Source: Boesenbergia rotunda (taxonomy: Eukaryota; Streptophyta; Magnoliopsida; Zingiberales; Zingiberaceae). From it: DNA of 64,000 nucleotides. Below the pieces are notes generated by a model, which was not told the DNA's origin, searched no databases, and was given only the letters and a program-made list of their open reading frames with translations. A program made the translations under genes and the position numbers. This document shows positions 22,731-33,875 of this stretch, piece after piece. Within the stretch, counting starts at the first letter, position 1; every line of letters begins with the position of its first letter. Location: assembly GCA_024364735.1 (NCBI GenBank), contig JAGFNQ010005388.1, positions 495,292 to 559,291 of the forward strand, read 5' to 3'.

Positions 22731-23561
22731 ATGGTGGAAGCAAGAACCCAAGAATCACCTCTCTTAGTTGGATGTCCACCGGAATCTGAAATTGAAGTGG
22801 AGCTTTTACATGACCAGGAGGAGACCATAGTTACACACACTCTTGTAGAACCTCCAGGTATTCTTCAGCATGACAATGTGAGTATTTCTCCTATTTCTTT
22901 AGAAGAATTCATAGAGGAACCTAGGGTTGAATTTGTTGAATATGAAACAATTCTTGATACATCTTATGTAGAGATTCATTATGAAAAATTCATGGATGTT
23001 GATTTTGTTTGTTGTGATGAATCTTTTGATATACCTTATGTGGATACTGATTGTGAAAAACTCATAGATGTACATAAGGATGAATTTATTGAATGTGATG
23101 AAATTCTTGATACATCCTTTGTAGACATTAATTGTGAAAAATCCATAGAGGCACCTAGAATTGATTTTGTAGGCTGTGATGCATTTCTTGATACATCCTT
23201 TGTAGAAATTGATTGTGAAAAACCCATAGAGGTATCCAAAATTGATTTCATTGGTTGTGATGAGTTTCTTGATATACCCTTTGTGGATACTAATTGTGAA
23301 AAACTCATGGAGGTACCTAAGATAGATTTTATTGGATTTGATGCATATCTGGATACATTCTATATAGAGACTGATTGCATTTCATTTCTTTCTTACCTTG
23401 CATGCGTGAGGGAGGTATTGCATGGTTTTGCAGGGCACCGTAGACTTCTGGAGTGGATGCTCCAACTTAGTAGACTCCAACCTCCTGGAAGGACTTCCAA
23501 AAAGCATCAAGAGGGAGGAGTTGATCTTACCTTGACTAATAGCACTCCACCTCTTAAATGA
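22731..23561 (+). CDS. Repeat protein of the Athila-like element, function unknown
   Basis: A full ORF of 276 codons from ATG at 22731. Residues 1-64 are acidic. Residues 65 to about 216 are six tandem units of 26-27 residues with the pattern hDF-h-ECDE-hLDT-hh-hDhxCEKhhEh (h hydrophobic), such as DFIGCDEFLDIPFVDTNCEK. Two conserved cysteines and many Asp/Glu recur in each unit. The last 60 residues are basic. The protein is very acidic overall. No signal peptide or membrane segment is clear. I do not recognise the family; it sits where a pol gene would be expected. The open frame across 830 bases and the regular units argue against chance. Confidence 0.6.
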   Translation: MVEARTQESPLLVGCPPESEIEVELLHDQEETIVTHTLVEPPGILQHDNVSISPISLEEFIEEPRVEFVEYETILDTSYVEIHYEKFMDVDFVCCDESFDIPYVDTDCEKLIDVHKDEFIECDEILDTSFVDINCEKSIEAPRIDFVGCDAFLDTSFVEIDCEKPIEVSKIDFIGCDEFLDIPFVDTNCEKLMEVPKIDFIGFDAYLDTFYIETDCISFLSYLACVREVLHGFAGHRRLLEWMLQLSRLQPPGRTSKKHQEGGVDLTLTNSTPPLK

Positions 23562-26169
23562 ATGTTGTACCTTAATCGCCTTCGACCACCGGAACATATT
23601 CTATGAAGATAAAGTGTGGGGGAGCAACGCACTATTACAATGATCCCATGAAGAATGCTCTCTCTACCATCCATACTCCTCCACTACCAGAATGGAGGTT
23701 ATTCCTTGATCGACTCCGACCGCTAAAAATAAAGGGGAGTTTGTTCCTTCTTGCATTTTATTCCATTGCATGTTTCATTTTTATGTTTTCTAGAAGTAAG
23801 ATTTTCTTTTAAAATGAGTGTTTGCAAATAAATGCTTAGGTAGTGTAGAATGAATAAAGATTCTTTGTATATATCGTTTTATCCCTTTTGGCATTTTATT
23901 TCTTACATGACTAGGAATAAATGTATCCATCTAGATTTTCTTATATCATTTTAGAGCCCCTTGAAAGCAAATTAAATTTGGTTGTTAAAACTTAGGATTT
24001 GAGCCAGTGGATGAAAATTCTTAGATGTTTGAGTACTTCTTAGTTATGGATTCTAGATTGATGACTTGAGATGAATTCATTCTACCTAGTGAGGATTAGC
24101 CTTATTTGTGAGATACACACATGTGATTGTACTCTAGAACTTACTTAGGTTCTTTTAAAACTATAATCCTATGATTGGACCACATTTATAGAGGTGAATC
24201 ATTTTGTTTTCTATCTCATATCATTTTTGCAATTTTGTTTGTTGATTTACTCTATATTCCATTTTCCTTCCCTATTTCTCTATTCATAACCATATTCTCT
24301 ATGGACTTGGGTACTTTGAGTGTTTCTTGATGTTACTTTGCCCGATACGGACAAAAGTTTAAGTGTGGGGGAGGTGGCTAGTGTTCTGGAAATGTTTAGT
24401 ATCAAGGATGCAATTCAAATGAAGAAAGGGTGCTGATATCGATGGTTATGTCTGGACAACCACAACTTAGTTTCAATCTCAAACATTGAAGAGCTAAATA
24501 GGTTTTCACTCAAAATCTAGAGACCTATAGATTCAACAGTTCAGTTTAAAAAAAAAAGTTGGACAAATGAAGCTGTGAAGGTTGTCGAGTGCACCAGACT
24601 ATTATGCAAAAGTTATGGGAGAAAAAAAACTGCAACAATTTTGGGAGTTGAAATGAAGTCTGAAATCTCTGCTGCAAGTTACTGAACATTTTTGAATATG
24701 CCTTGAAACCGAAATATATGAAGCTTTGCTAGCTCAATCATTCACCAGGGATGTTCTCTTATTTCAGAATGTACTAGTCAAACTCGATAGAGTTGAAAAC
24801 AATGACTTTGAATAAAGGATACAGAACAGCAGCAGGAGAAGAGAAAAAGAAAAAAAAATTGTATCAACAAGTGTAGTTGCGTGCCAAGTGGTTGTAAGAG
24901 CTAAAAGTGTATCAAGTGGAGCACTTAGTTCTCTATTATCATGAAAAGCTCCAAGTTGTGAAGTTATGAAATCGGAATTGCAGATGAAGAAGAGAAACAA
25001 AAGCATTGAAATGCAGAAAAAACTGTAAGTGCAGAGGAAAAAAACTGAGGAGCTGAAATCAGTTAAGTTGGGTTGTTTTTATAACAGCTGAATGGCAAAG
25101 AATCCTGATACACTTCTGTCATTTTGAGGGAAAGAAATGGGAGCTTACAAGTGTTAGAATCATTGAAAGAAACAAAAAGAAGCACAACAGAAACAAAAAG
25201 ACTTAGCTGCAAACGAAAATAGAAAAGAAAGAGCAGTTGAAAAACAAAGAAAAAGAAAAGAAAAAGGAAAAAAATATGAAGTGGCAGGAGATGAGGTAGA
25301 TTTCTGAGTTGAAAGATGAGAACAAGGAGTTAGAGGAATCTGAGATGTGGAACTGATTGAAAAGAAGAGAAGTTTCAGCAGAAGTCAGCTTCAAAATTAT
25401 GCAAACCAGCTTCTGTTGGAGTCCTGATCGGTCCCCGGACCGATCAGGAGCTGTCCAGTCCGATCCCCAGTCCGGTCCAGCAACGTCTGATCGGTCCAGT
25501 GACCGATCAGCAGAGTTGGCACAAAATGGCACTGAATTCAACACTGATATTTGAGGGTTCTCATCCGAATTAGTCGATCCCTGCTCCACCACAACTTTGA
25601 ATTCATTGAGAGGACCATAAAAGAGGACAAAGTGCATTAGAAACATTTTTGAGTGTCCAAGTCTTCCACTTTTTTTACTCTTCAATATTTCCTTACCATG
25701 TCATATGCTTTAACTTTCTTTATCATTTCTTTAGTATCAAAGTTCACTAAATTTCTATTGCAGTCTTATTCATTTCATATTTCTTTAATTTGTTCTAATA
25801 AACCTTTGTAGATGTGGATCCAAATCAAGAATGATGGTGGAGAGTAGATAATAAGCAAGCCTATGGTAGTGCAAGAACCATGGTTGTGTTGGAGAGAGCT
25901 CCACTTCCATCAAGAACTTAGAACTTAGGAAGAGAGCCACTTTAAAGTTTTCCTTGAGAGATTTTTTGTGAAATTCATCTCAATGAGTCATGAAGGATGA
26001 AGTTTACTAAGTTGTTGATTTAAGGTCAAGTTTCTAGTCCATTGAGCTTAGATTTTTGAGAATTGACAACCCTAGGTAATTTCCTTTCACTTACTTCTAA
26101 CTATGATTGAGACTAATCTAGGAGGATACATCTTCGGGTAACTAGTTGGCTTGTGGGAGACGCCCAAGA
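23562..26169 (+). other. Non-coding 3' region of the Athila-like element
   Basis: There is no supported gene. Purine tracts aagtgtgggggag recur at 23611 and 24361 and again before the 3' LTR. Adenine-rich runs occupy 24540-25320. A GATCGGTC cluster lies at 25424-25512. Confidence 0.5.
25424..25512 (+). repeat. GATCGGTC palindrome cluster (internal)
   Basis: Units are ctgatcggtccccggaccga and tgatcggtccagtgaccga, with a degraded pair between them. This cluster is outside the LTRs of the same element. Confidence 0.7.
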
Positions 26170-26185
26170 GTAAGTGTGGGGGAGT
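26170..26185 (+). other. Polypurine tract of the Athila-like element
   Basis: The sequence gtaagtgtgggggagt is followed directly by the LTR start TGATAACC. Confidence 0.75.
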
Positions 26186-27901
26186 TGATAACCACCATTT
26201 TGTTGATTAAATTAGGCTCTCAAATTCATGTTTTGATCCACTTTTATATGCTTAAGTTTGTATTTATATTAGGTTTCATGGATTGTCTATATTTTAGCTT
26301 TTGATTCAAATCTTTGTATATTTGAGATATTTTGGGCATTAAATTTGAATCTATTTTTGTAGGCTTTGAAGGATCATGGACCTAGATCAGATTGGGTCAA
26401 ACTTGAGTCAGAATTGGATCAGGATCAAAGTGATCAAGCATCGGATTAATATGGGCCGTCTGATCAAAGAACGGCTAGATCTGAGCCATCGGTCAACTTC
26501 TGATCAATCTGAGTTCAAGATAGAGTCAATCATGACCACAGATCAAGATCTGAAATTTTCATCCAAATCAGAAGCAATCTGACCGTTGGATCAAGCTCAA
26601 GATGATCTAGACCATTCATTCAAGAGAAGTGAAGATCTGAGCCATCCACCGCAGATCTGATTGATCCGAGCTAAGTAGGAGTAGATCAGAGCCATTGATC
26701 ATGATCTGTAAGGTTTGGTTTAGATCGGACTTGTTTTGACCGTTGGATGGAGCAAAGAAGATTGCAGCCGTGCAAATTCAAAGGGAATTGACTAAAATCA
26801 GATTTCCCTCTTCCGCTCGGGGTCGTCGTCGCGTGGAGTAGCAGAGTAGTTTCAGATCGCATTTTCTTCCGTTTTCTTCATCAGTTCTTCCTCAGATCGC
26901 GTGCGTGACCACATCAGATTCAGATCTTCTTAAGTTTCAGATCATCGAAGTAAGTTTTCTTGTTCAATTTGCTAATCAGATTCTTGCAGCTGAAGGAGCA
27001 AAGGGGAGGGTTTTGCCGAAGCTCCATTCCACCGATTGCTTCCACTTGATCGCGGGTTTTCATCGACTGAAACTGAAGGATTGTTAGGAGGGGTTCTGCG
27101 ACGCTGTCTGAAGGTTTTGGAGTCGATCGCGAATCAGCACGTCAGGAAGAGGAGTTCGGCGTCAGCTACTGACCGATCATGTGACCGGACAGAGATGTCT
27201 CTGATCGGTCGCGTGACCGATCAGAAGAGGACCTGATCGGTCGGTTGACCGATCAGGAAGAGCAGAGCAGCCAGATTCACAGCAGCTGAGCAAGGAAGTT
27301 TTTCTTCATTGATTTTTGAGCTAGGGGGTTCATAGCTCAACCTTTGTGTAACGGCAAAGGGAAGTCTTGTGATAAACTGATTTGATGTTTAATTAGGATA
27401 ATATTTTGGTTCCAAGCATTTATGTTTTCAAGTTGTTTAGTTTGTTCTCAACTATACTCCAATTCAAGTTCTTAAGAATGTTTTTTTCTAATTTCCTTTG
27501 TCTTGCAATTAATTCCCTGCAATTAGTTTCTGCAATTAATTTCTTGCATTGAAGTTTAGTTCTTGAATTTTAATTCCATTGTTTGAATTTAAGTGCTTAG
27601 TTCTTCCACTAGGTTAAGTGTAGCTCTCGCAATTTCCGACTTCAGTTCTACTAGTTCAGTCTATTTCATTCCAATTTGTTATTTCATCTCTTATCGCAAA
27701 AACCCCCATTTTATCTAGAAAATCCAAAACATCAAACGACAAATAACTTGCAAGCTCGAGTTAAACATTTATTCAACTAGTCCTTGAAAAAATACGACCT
27801 GAGGCCCCTCTACTACATTTTAACTTTGTTAGCCAAGGGTTTTCAGTTTATAAATATCTAAATTTGAGGCTTATCCATGACACCTGTATTGGGCATTATC
27901 A
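26186..27901 (+). repeat. 3' LTR of the Athila-like element (1716 bp)
   Basis: It is the partner of 18983-20682. It has extra sequence near 26895-26920 and a GATCGGTC cluster at 27170-27256. It ends attatca and is followed by gtggc. Confidence 0.85.
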
Positions 27902-28435
27902 GTGGCCAATTGGGAGATCCTGAGAGGCTTGAAGACCAAGCTAGATCATGTAGGGGCACCTGGGTCGACGAACTGCCGAATGTCATGTGGGCTCAGCGGA
28001 CCACACTAAGGGAAACCATAGGCCACACACCATTTCAGTTGGTGTGCGGAAGCGAGGCTGTAGTGCCTGTGGAGGTCGGGTGCGACTCTGTCCGGTGAAA
28101 AGCTTACGATGAGGATAACTCAGAAATAAGGCGGTTGGAGCTGGATCTAGTCGAAGAAATTCGAGAAAAAGCAGTCGCTCAGATGCTTGCCTACCGTCAA
28201 AGAATGAAGCAGAGATATAATAGAAGGGTGTTGCCAAGGGCCTTCCAGGTCGGCGACCTCATGTGGAAAAGGATAAAACCAATCGGAGATCTCGGTAGGC
28301 TAGAACCTCAATGGGGAGGGCCCTTCAAGGTCGTTCAGAAGTTGGCCTCAGGAGCATATTACCTAGAGAACGAGCAAGGAAAGAAGCTGGATCGACCCTA
28401 GAATCTCATTCATCTTCAACCGTATCAAGAGGCAT
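27902..28435 (+). pseudogene. Tat integrase, C-terminal block
   Basis: This is the last part of the integrase after the Athila-like insertion. Frames show DELPNVMWAQRTT, GHTPFQLVCGSEAVVPVEV, a long helical stretch with AYRQRMKQRYNRRV, and the GPY/F-type module FQVGDLMWKRIKPIGDLGRLEPQW read in short pieces. This wording is characteristic of the Tat lineage. A TGA at 28096 and a TAG at 28399 interrupt it. The element's non-coding 3' part follows. Confidence 0.85.
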
Positions 28436-28513
28436 AGTGAGGGCCTGTGAAACAATTGTACCTCATAACTCTGTAACGATAGTAGAAGAACGAGATTTCC
28501 GGTCAATTGGCAG

Positions 28514-29107
28514 GCACTCCAGACTCTCGCCTCTAAGCAAGTTATAAGCGGGCATGCTCCCGCGCACCCCTCAGATCAGCTTCCGGTCCAGACGCATGGT
28601 AACCCACGCTCCCTAGGATTTAGCTGACCGAGTGTCCAGACTCTCGCCTCCGAGCAGTTATAAGCGGGCATGCTCTCGCGCACCCCTCGGGTCAGCTCCT
28701 GGTCTGGACGCGTGGCGACCCACGCTCCCTGAAATTTAGCCGACCGAGTGTCCAGACTCTCGCCGCTGAGCGAGCTATAAGCGGGTATGCTCCTGCGCAC
28801 GCCTTGACTCGGCTCCCGGTCTAGACATGTGGCGACCCACGCTCCCGGCGATTTAGCCGACCGAGTGTCCAAACTCTCACCATTGAGTGAGTTATAAGCG
28901 GGCATGCTCCCGCGCACCCCACGGCTTGGCTCCCAGTCTGGATGCGTGGCGACCCATACTCCCTGGGATTTAGCCGACTAAGTATCCAGACTCTCGCCTG
29001 TGAGCGAGTTATAAGTGGGCATGCTCCCACGTACCCCTCGACTCGACTCCCCATCCAGACGAGTGGCGACCCATGCTCCCCGAGATCTAGCCAACCGATC
29101 ATCTAAG
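28514..29107 (+). repeat. Tandem repeat, unit 116-117 bp, five copies
   Basis: The start ccagactctcgcc recurs at 28519, 28636, 28752, 28869 (one change) and 28986. Each unit also holds ttataagcgggcatgctcc and gcgacccacgctcc. A further partial copy lies at 30300-30385, on the other side of the solo LTR. Such arrays after pol are known in Tat elements. Confidence 0.85.
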
Positions 29108-29261
29108 TGTTGAGGCAATCTATGGTCCGGAGTGACCATGAGTTTTGATGTTTGGGCAAAGGGTTCAAGTTAGGTTTTCCCTTGTGATCTAATATGTGTA
29201 TGTGAGTGTGCAGGATGTGCAGGTTACACATATTGACTTGGCTGGACGGCTTCGGTACTGT

Positions 29262-29605
29262 GAAGGGTGGCATGGAGACAAGTTGGAGGCTTGTGTGCAC
29301 CTGAGGGACCTTGGTATAGCAGGGATGATGAGCTGAGGGGCGCGGACTTTGAGGCATACGTGAAGGATGACATGGAGATAAGATGGAGGTTTGTGTGCAT
29401 CCGAGGGACGAGGGCCGAAGATGAAGAGGGCGCGAAGGCAACAGTCAAGGCTGCTGGTGAAGAGTCAGCTAAGTCATGAAGGGACGAGAGCCGAGGGAGG
29501 AGGACTCCAAGAGCAAGCTGGGAAGTGGACTTCAAGAGGGCACACGTGAAGGGTGGCATGGAGGCAAGTCGAGGACTTGCGTACACATCAGAGGGACGAT
29601 AGCCG
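29262..29605 (+). repeat. Direct repeats in the solo LTR
   Basis: Three units of roughly 50 bases begin gaagg(g/a)tg(g/a)catggag and end with gagggac, separated by spacers of variable length. Confidence 0.6.
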
Positions 29606-29699
29606 GTGGAAGAGAACTTCAAGGGGAAAGCCAAAGGAGTGGACCTGAAGGCACACGTGGAGAAGGGTCATGAAAGTGAGGAAGAGTGTTTGTAGAAGC

Positions 29700-29890
29700 T
29701 GGGCAGTCGACTGGTGATATAACAGTCGATTGCCAGCGCAAACAGAAACTCACAGAAGGTTTTTGTCTCGAGACCAGTCAACTGCCCTAGGAGCAGTCGA
29801 CTGGAAAGTAGCCAGAATTCGAACGTTGGGCTGTCAATGGTCGAATCTGAGTGGGGGTAGTCGACTGCCCTAGGAGCAGTCGACTGCCAG
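29700..29890 (+). repeat. GTCGAC palindrome block
   Basis: Cores gcagtcgactg, acagtcgattg, ccagtcaactg, gcagtcgactgg, gtagtcgactg and gcagtcgactgc lie at uneven spacing just upstream of the TATA-like box at 29911. Confidence 0.7.
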
Positions 29891-30386
29891 CGTGAGTTTC
29901 AACTTGAGTTCTATTTAAAGAGAACTCGGTTTTGGCTGGGAGCTCTTGACGAAACAAGCTTGGTTAGGGCTTGTTAGTAGTCTAAGGTGCTCAGAGGTGT
30001 ACTCAAGGTTGTGGCGAGGTTTCTCCACCCATAAGGAGCTACGCGAGCTAGCTGGAGGACATCCGGAGAGTGATCCACCGAAGGATCGAGGGATCGTCCA
30101 CCTCACGGACCGTCGTGGAGTAGGAGTCTTCATCTCCGAACCATGTAAATAGGTATTGTTAGCGTTGTTTGTGTTTATTATTATTGTTTCCGCTTGCGCA
30201 CACTAACAACGTAGGAAGAAAACGAAGAAATTGCTATTCCCCCTCCCCCCCTCTAGCAACCGTCAACGATCTAACACCAAGCTCTAAGCCTTCTGAGCAA
30301 ACAGCATTATGCTTGGCTCAGCCCCCCGACCGGATGCGTGGCGACCCACGCTCCCCGGGGTCAAGCCGATCAAGTGCGCAACCTTG

Positions 30387-30404
30387 CCCCCCCCCCCCCC
30401 CCCC
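30387..30404 (+). repeat. Run of 18 cytosines
   Basis: A homopolymer in the Tat 3' region. Its length may not be exact in the assembly. Confidence 0.8.
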
Positions 30405-30713
30405 GAGCAGGTATACGATTTAAGGGCTAGTCCTTAGCCTTAACCTAATCGAGCTCTCGTATTCTTCGGCCGAGCTAGCCGAGTGGACTTCACGAAGGAT
30501 GGGATAAGGTGTGGGCTCGTGTATCTAGCTGAGTTACCGACACTTAGAAGCAAAAAATAACAAACACATTCGACAAGGCATAAACGAAAGGGAATTTTCA
30601 TTAAAAGTAGAGGCATTACAAAACTGAGGCAAGCCTCTACAAGAAAGAAAGGAAAGAAATGCAAAGACCCCGACCTCACTCGAAGGGTCGGAAGACCTCC
30701 TCCAACCCCTAGG

Positions 30714-32915
30714 TTAACCCGGACAATTTGATGGTGCTGACCGGGAGATCGGGCGGAAGGTCCCGCCCTGCTTAAGCTGCTCAATGGTATTGAGCATCTG
30801 CTGCTTAAGCATCGGGCGCAGCATCCCCGACAGTTGCTCGCTAAACTCCCGAGAGTTGATATACTCAACCCTTCGAGAGTCCCACCGAGCCGCCTCCCCC
30901 GCCTTGTAGTCTCGGACTTCCTCTAGCTCCGATTGGGCAGCCTCTAGCTTTGATTGGGTAGCCTCCCAAGCAACCTGCTGCCCCTTGAGCTGGCCGAGCT
31001 CCTTCGATCGGTCGTTCAGCTCCCCGTCCCGCACAGTCAGCTGGGCCGCCAAGGTCTTCGTCTTCTCCGCTTAGGGCGCTAGCTCCTGCTCCTTGGCGGT
31101 CAGAGCGGCGTCCAGAGCCGAGGCTGACTGGGACACCTCTAAGAGCTCTCCCTTGACTATCGCCAGCTCGTCCCGAGCTTGACCCTCGAGGACCCAGGTC
31201 TTGCGCTCCGTGTACTCCAGGTTGGTGACTCGGTGTTGCGCCTGGGCGACCACCGTATCCGCCGAGTTGAGCTGCGCCTGGGTGTCCTAGAGTCGCTCCT
31301 CCGAACGAGCCAGACGCTATTACAAGGCCAAATTCTTGACCCGCTGGCCGCTCAGGGTCTCCTCGTTGGAGACCAGCTACGCATGTCGAAGCTGAGTCTC
31401 CAACCTCTTCACCCGGCACTTCGTCGGAGCCGAGTCCGGGTGTGGGCAATAAAGGAAACGACCAAGCTATAAGTCGACCCAAAGAGCTGCAAACAATAAA
31501 TAGATCTTAGTCTCAAGTTAAGAATAAGCAAAAAGAAAAACACTAGCGGGAAACAAACGTACCTGACTGGCCTCAGAATGGAAGGCGTTGGCTCTGTTGG
31601 TCGGGCCCCGAAAGTTTGCCTCCCGAAGGCCGTGATAGAAGTGTTCACCCAAAGGACCGTACAAATGGATCTCCTGGGCCCTCTCGGACGGCTTGTCGGT
31701 CGACCTCTCGTAGCCCGTGGCGGAAACAACACGGGATGGCATGACTAAGTGAAACGGTCGACTACTCGAGCCTTCAGCAAGGGGGGGGATCCCTCCGGAT
31801 CCGGGCGTCCTGAGAGCCTTCCCGAGTCAGAGTCGGGGCAGGTTGGAGAAGGGGTTGATGCCTTCTTCTTCTTCTTCAGCCGGGAACTGGTGGAGGCTCC
31901 GGCTGTGGGGGCAGTCGAAGGTATAACCTCCGAATCAGTCGGCCTGTCCCTTCGGCGCCTGGTGTCCAGAGGCTCATCCTCTACCTCTATCGGCTCGGGA
32001 TCCGTGGTCGGCGTTGCTCCGTTACAAGAGGAGGAAGATATGATAACGGGAGTCGCAGCAGGCGGAGCTGCTTCTTGCCGGGCCAGTTGCTCACCGACCT
32101 AGGATGCCAATTTGGCGTCGTCCATGCCGAACCCATCCTCGAGAACAGCCGCTAGCATCATATTCGCTGCAAATTAATAAAAGTTTAGTTAGCTAAAAAT
32201 ACCCGAAGGACAGAGAGGAAGGCTTACTGAGTAATCGGGGTCAACGGAACGACACTTGGCTGAGGCCGAACACGTACAAAATCCCCTCACTTAGCAGATG
32301 AACCCCATGGAAATGTCGGCCCCTGATTTTAGACAGGGTCGACTGATAAGAGGGAAGGGTTCGGTAATTTTTGTGGAGAGGGGGAGATGGAGGTAAGTTG
32401 GAGATCCAGGTGGTAGGCCAGCTCGGGGCCGGGGGTGGGGTTTATGAAGAAAAAATGCTCTTTCCAACCCTTATTCGAAGAGGGAAGTTTCGACAAGAAA
32501 GAAGTTTTGGCTCGGGCTTGAAAGAAGAAGTCGCCTGACTCTTGCTTCTTAGGGTAAAAGAAGTAATAAAAGTATTCAAGCTCGAAGGGAATGTTGTACA
32601 AGGTAAAGATGACTACCGAACCGCACATCAGGCAGACGGCGTTCGGGGCTAGTTGGGAGAGAGGAATTTGAAAGAAATGGCAAAGGGATGAAATGAATGG
32701 GTAGATCGGGAAGCGAAGCCCGGCCTGAAGATGGTCTCGGAGATGGATATATAGCTAAGAGGGGCGGTCTCGGGATGGTCGATCGGGGTCGGGCAGGCGA
32801 ATGCGGTAGTCGGAAGAAATATGGTAGTCGGCCGGATTTGTTCAATATTGTGGTGATGGAGCTCGGGCACCATGGTAGTGTACCACGATTCCGAGGGGGA
32901 AGAGGGAGAGTCCAT
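30714..32915 (-). pseudogene. Tat antisense gene with Transposase_28-like domain and coiled coil
   Basis: This gene runs against the Tat pol. From the minus strand: ATG at 32915; a start domain whose second half (about 32750 to 32340) contains GLRFPIYPF in one frame and LAPNAVCLMCG-like text and SNKGWKEHFFFINP in others, which matches the Transposase_28 family (putative gypsy-type transposon) as I remember it; a Ser/Pro-rich acidic linker (32100-31760); a segment with LYGPLGEHFYHGLREANF; an apparent intron (31487-31562); and a long coiled coil (31480-30714). Frameshifts occur near 32730 and in the coiled coil, so it is broken. Such antisense ORFs are known in Tat-lineage elements such as Grande; the role is not established. 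Confidence 0.7.
31487..31562 (-). other. Predicted intron in the antisense gene
   Basis: The minus strand reads cag/gtacgt at 31562 and ttgtttgcag at 31487, a 76-base stretch that is T-rich, unlike the GC-rich flanks. Both flanks look coding. Confidence 0.5.
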
Positions 32916-33110
32916 AGTCAAGTAAAAAAGGAAAGGGGCTGAGTGAAAAGGAAAGAGACCGAGTGAAAAGGAGAACTAACCGAGGGAAAGAAAGGTTGTC
33001 GGAGAAGATGACCGGAAAGGGGGAGTCGCCAGAACCCTAGCAGAGCATGCAGGAGCAGCAGGACGGTGTCAGAGTGAAAGGCGATGGTAAAAATGGCGGG
33101 GGTAAAGGCC

Positions 33111-33120
33111 TATTTATAGG
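33111..33120 (-). promoter_or_regulatory. TATA box of the antisense gene
   Basis: The minus strand reads cctataaata, about 200 bases upstream of the ATG at 32915, with a pyrimidine-rich leader between them. Confidence 0.55.
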
Positions 33121-33534
33121 GCCGAGCGGACGAGGATAGCTGTCCGATGGTGATCCGGGGAAAAGGCGTGAAGGAACGTGGGTCGTCCAATCAAACTCAG
33201 GGTAATTCCCGAGGCTCGGCGCCGCACACACGAGCTGCCATTCACTGTGGCAGGCGGCGGACGCTTCGGCTACCGGGAGACCAGTAGGTAGCGGACACGT
33301 GGCTCCGCAATTAAAACAGCAATTAATGCGGGAGATTCGAATCGGCTCGGTGAGAGTCGGGGACAAAACTGATAAGACGGTCGGATGAAACACATTCAAC
33401 GTCCCATTGGGCAATCGAGCATTAAGTTACGCAGATTAGTCAGGCCGACACTCACTCGGAAGGGCCAGACTCGTTCTACAATAGGGGTCCAATCAGTCGG
33501 ACTCGACACCTCCTTCGACTAGACTCGAGGGGAT

Positions 33535-33875
33535 GCTTATGATCCCGGCCTAGCTTACGTGCCACTTAGTCGGCCAACCTGGCACCACCTAAGGCCAAGT
33601 CGGACCCTCCAAGTGCGAGCAGACTGATACAGAGGGCGGGGTAAGATTCCCAGAGCTCACTCGGCCCAGAGCACCCGATTGAGCGGGTAGCAAGGCACAC
33701 TCCAACTTGAGTCCCAGAATCGGACGTCGAGTGTCCGACCCCATCCGACACCCAAGACACCTGTTACGTTGGTCCCGAGAAAAAGGTCTCGAAGGCCGAG
33801 CCTAGAACCTTCTGGCCACACCTTGCCGAGTCCTAGTTGGCACCCTCTCTTCAACTCAATCACGTGACTCGGGAT
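33535..33875 (+). mobile_element. Tat 3' LTR, left part (start approximate)
   Basis: A purine tract (gactcgaggggatg, about 33521-33534) is followed by GC-rich sequence that stops at the insertion at 33876 and resumes after 40939. The exact LTR start is not certain because no 5' LTR is in the window. Confidence 0.5.

Larger units (their letters stand above)
18983..27901 (+). mobile_element. Athila-like non-autonomous Ty3/gypsy element
   Basis: LTRs 18983-20682 and 26186-27901 are flanked by a perfect duplication gtggc (18978-18982, 27902-27906). The primer site matches plant tRNA-Asp, as in Athila elements. The interior has a Q/F-rich ORF, a gag-like tail, a duplicated block and a repeat-protein ORF, then about 2.5 kb of non-coding DNA. 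I find no protease, RT, RNase H or integrase. The LTRs differ by few substitutions and one indel of about 28 bases near 26900, so this is one of the younger insertions here. Confidence 0.8.
29108..30276 (+). mobile_element. Solo LTR of a SIRE-like copia (1169 bp)
   Basis: It begins TGTTGAGGCAATC and ends acgatctaaca. Flanks ctaag (29103-29107) and ccaag (30277-30281) differ by one base. It splits the 117-bp array. The first 110 bases resemble the LTR at 6265 (tgggcaaagggttcaa, cttgtgatctaat, gtgtgcagg). It has its own direct repeats (29262-29605), GTCGAC palindromes (29700-29890), a TATA-like ctatttaaag (29911-29920) and a pyrimidine run near the end, which is the same plan as the other SIRE-type LTRs. 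Confidence 0.8.

Noticed and set aside
30865..31482. Minus-strand ORF of 205 codons in the antisense gene region
   Set aside because: It is Gly/Arg-rich and lies in a different frame from the coiled coil. The coiled-coil frame has the expected heptad-like text.
31749..32102. Plus-strand ORF in the antisense gene
   Set aside because: It is a shadow of the acidic Ser/Pro-rich linker on the minus strand.
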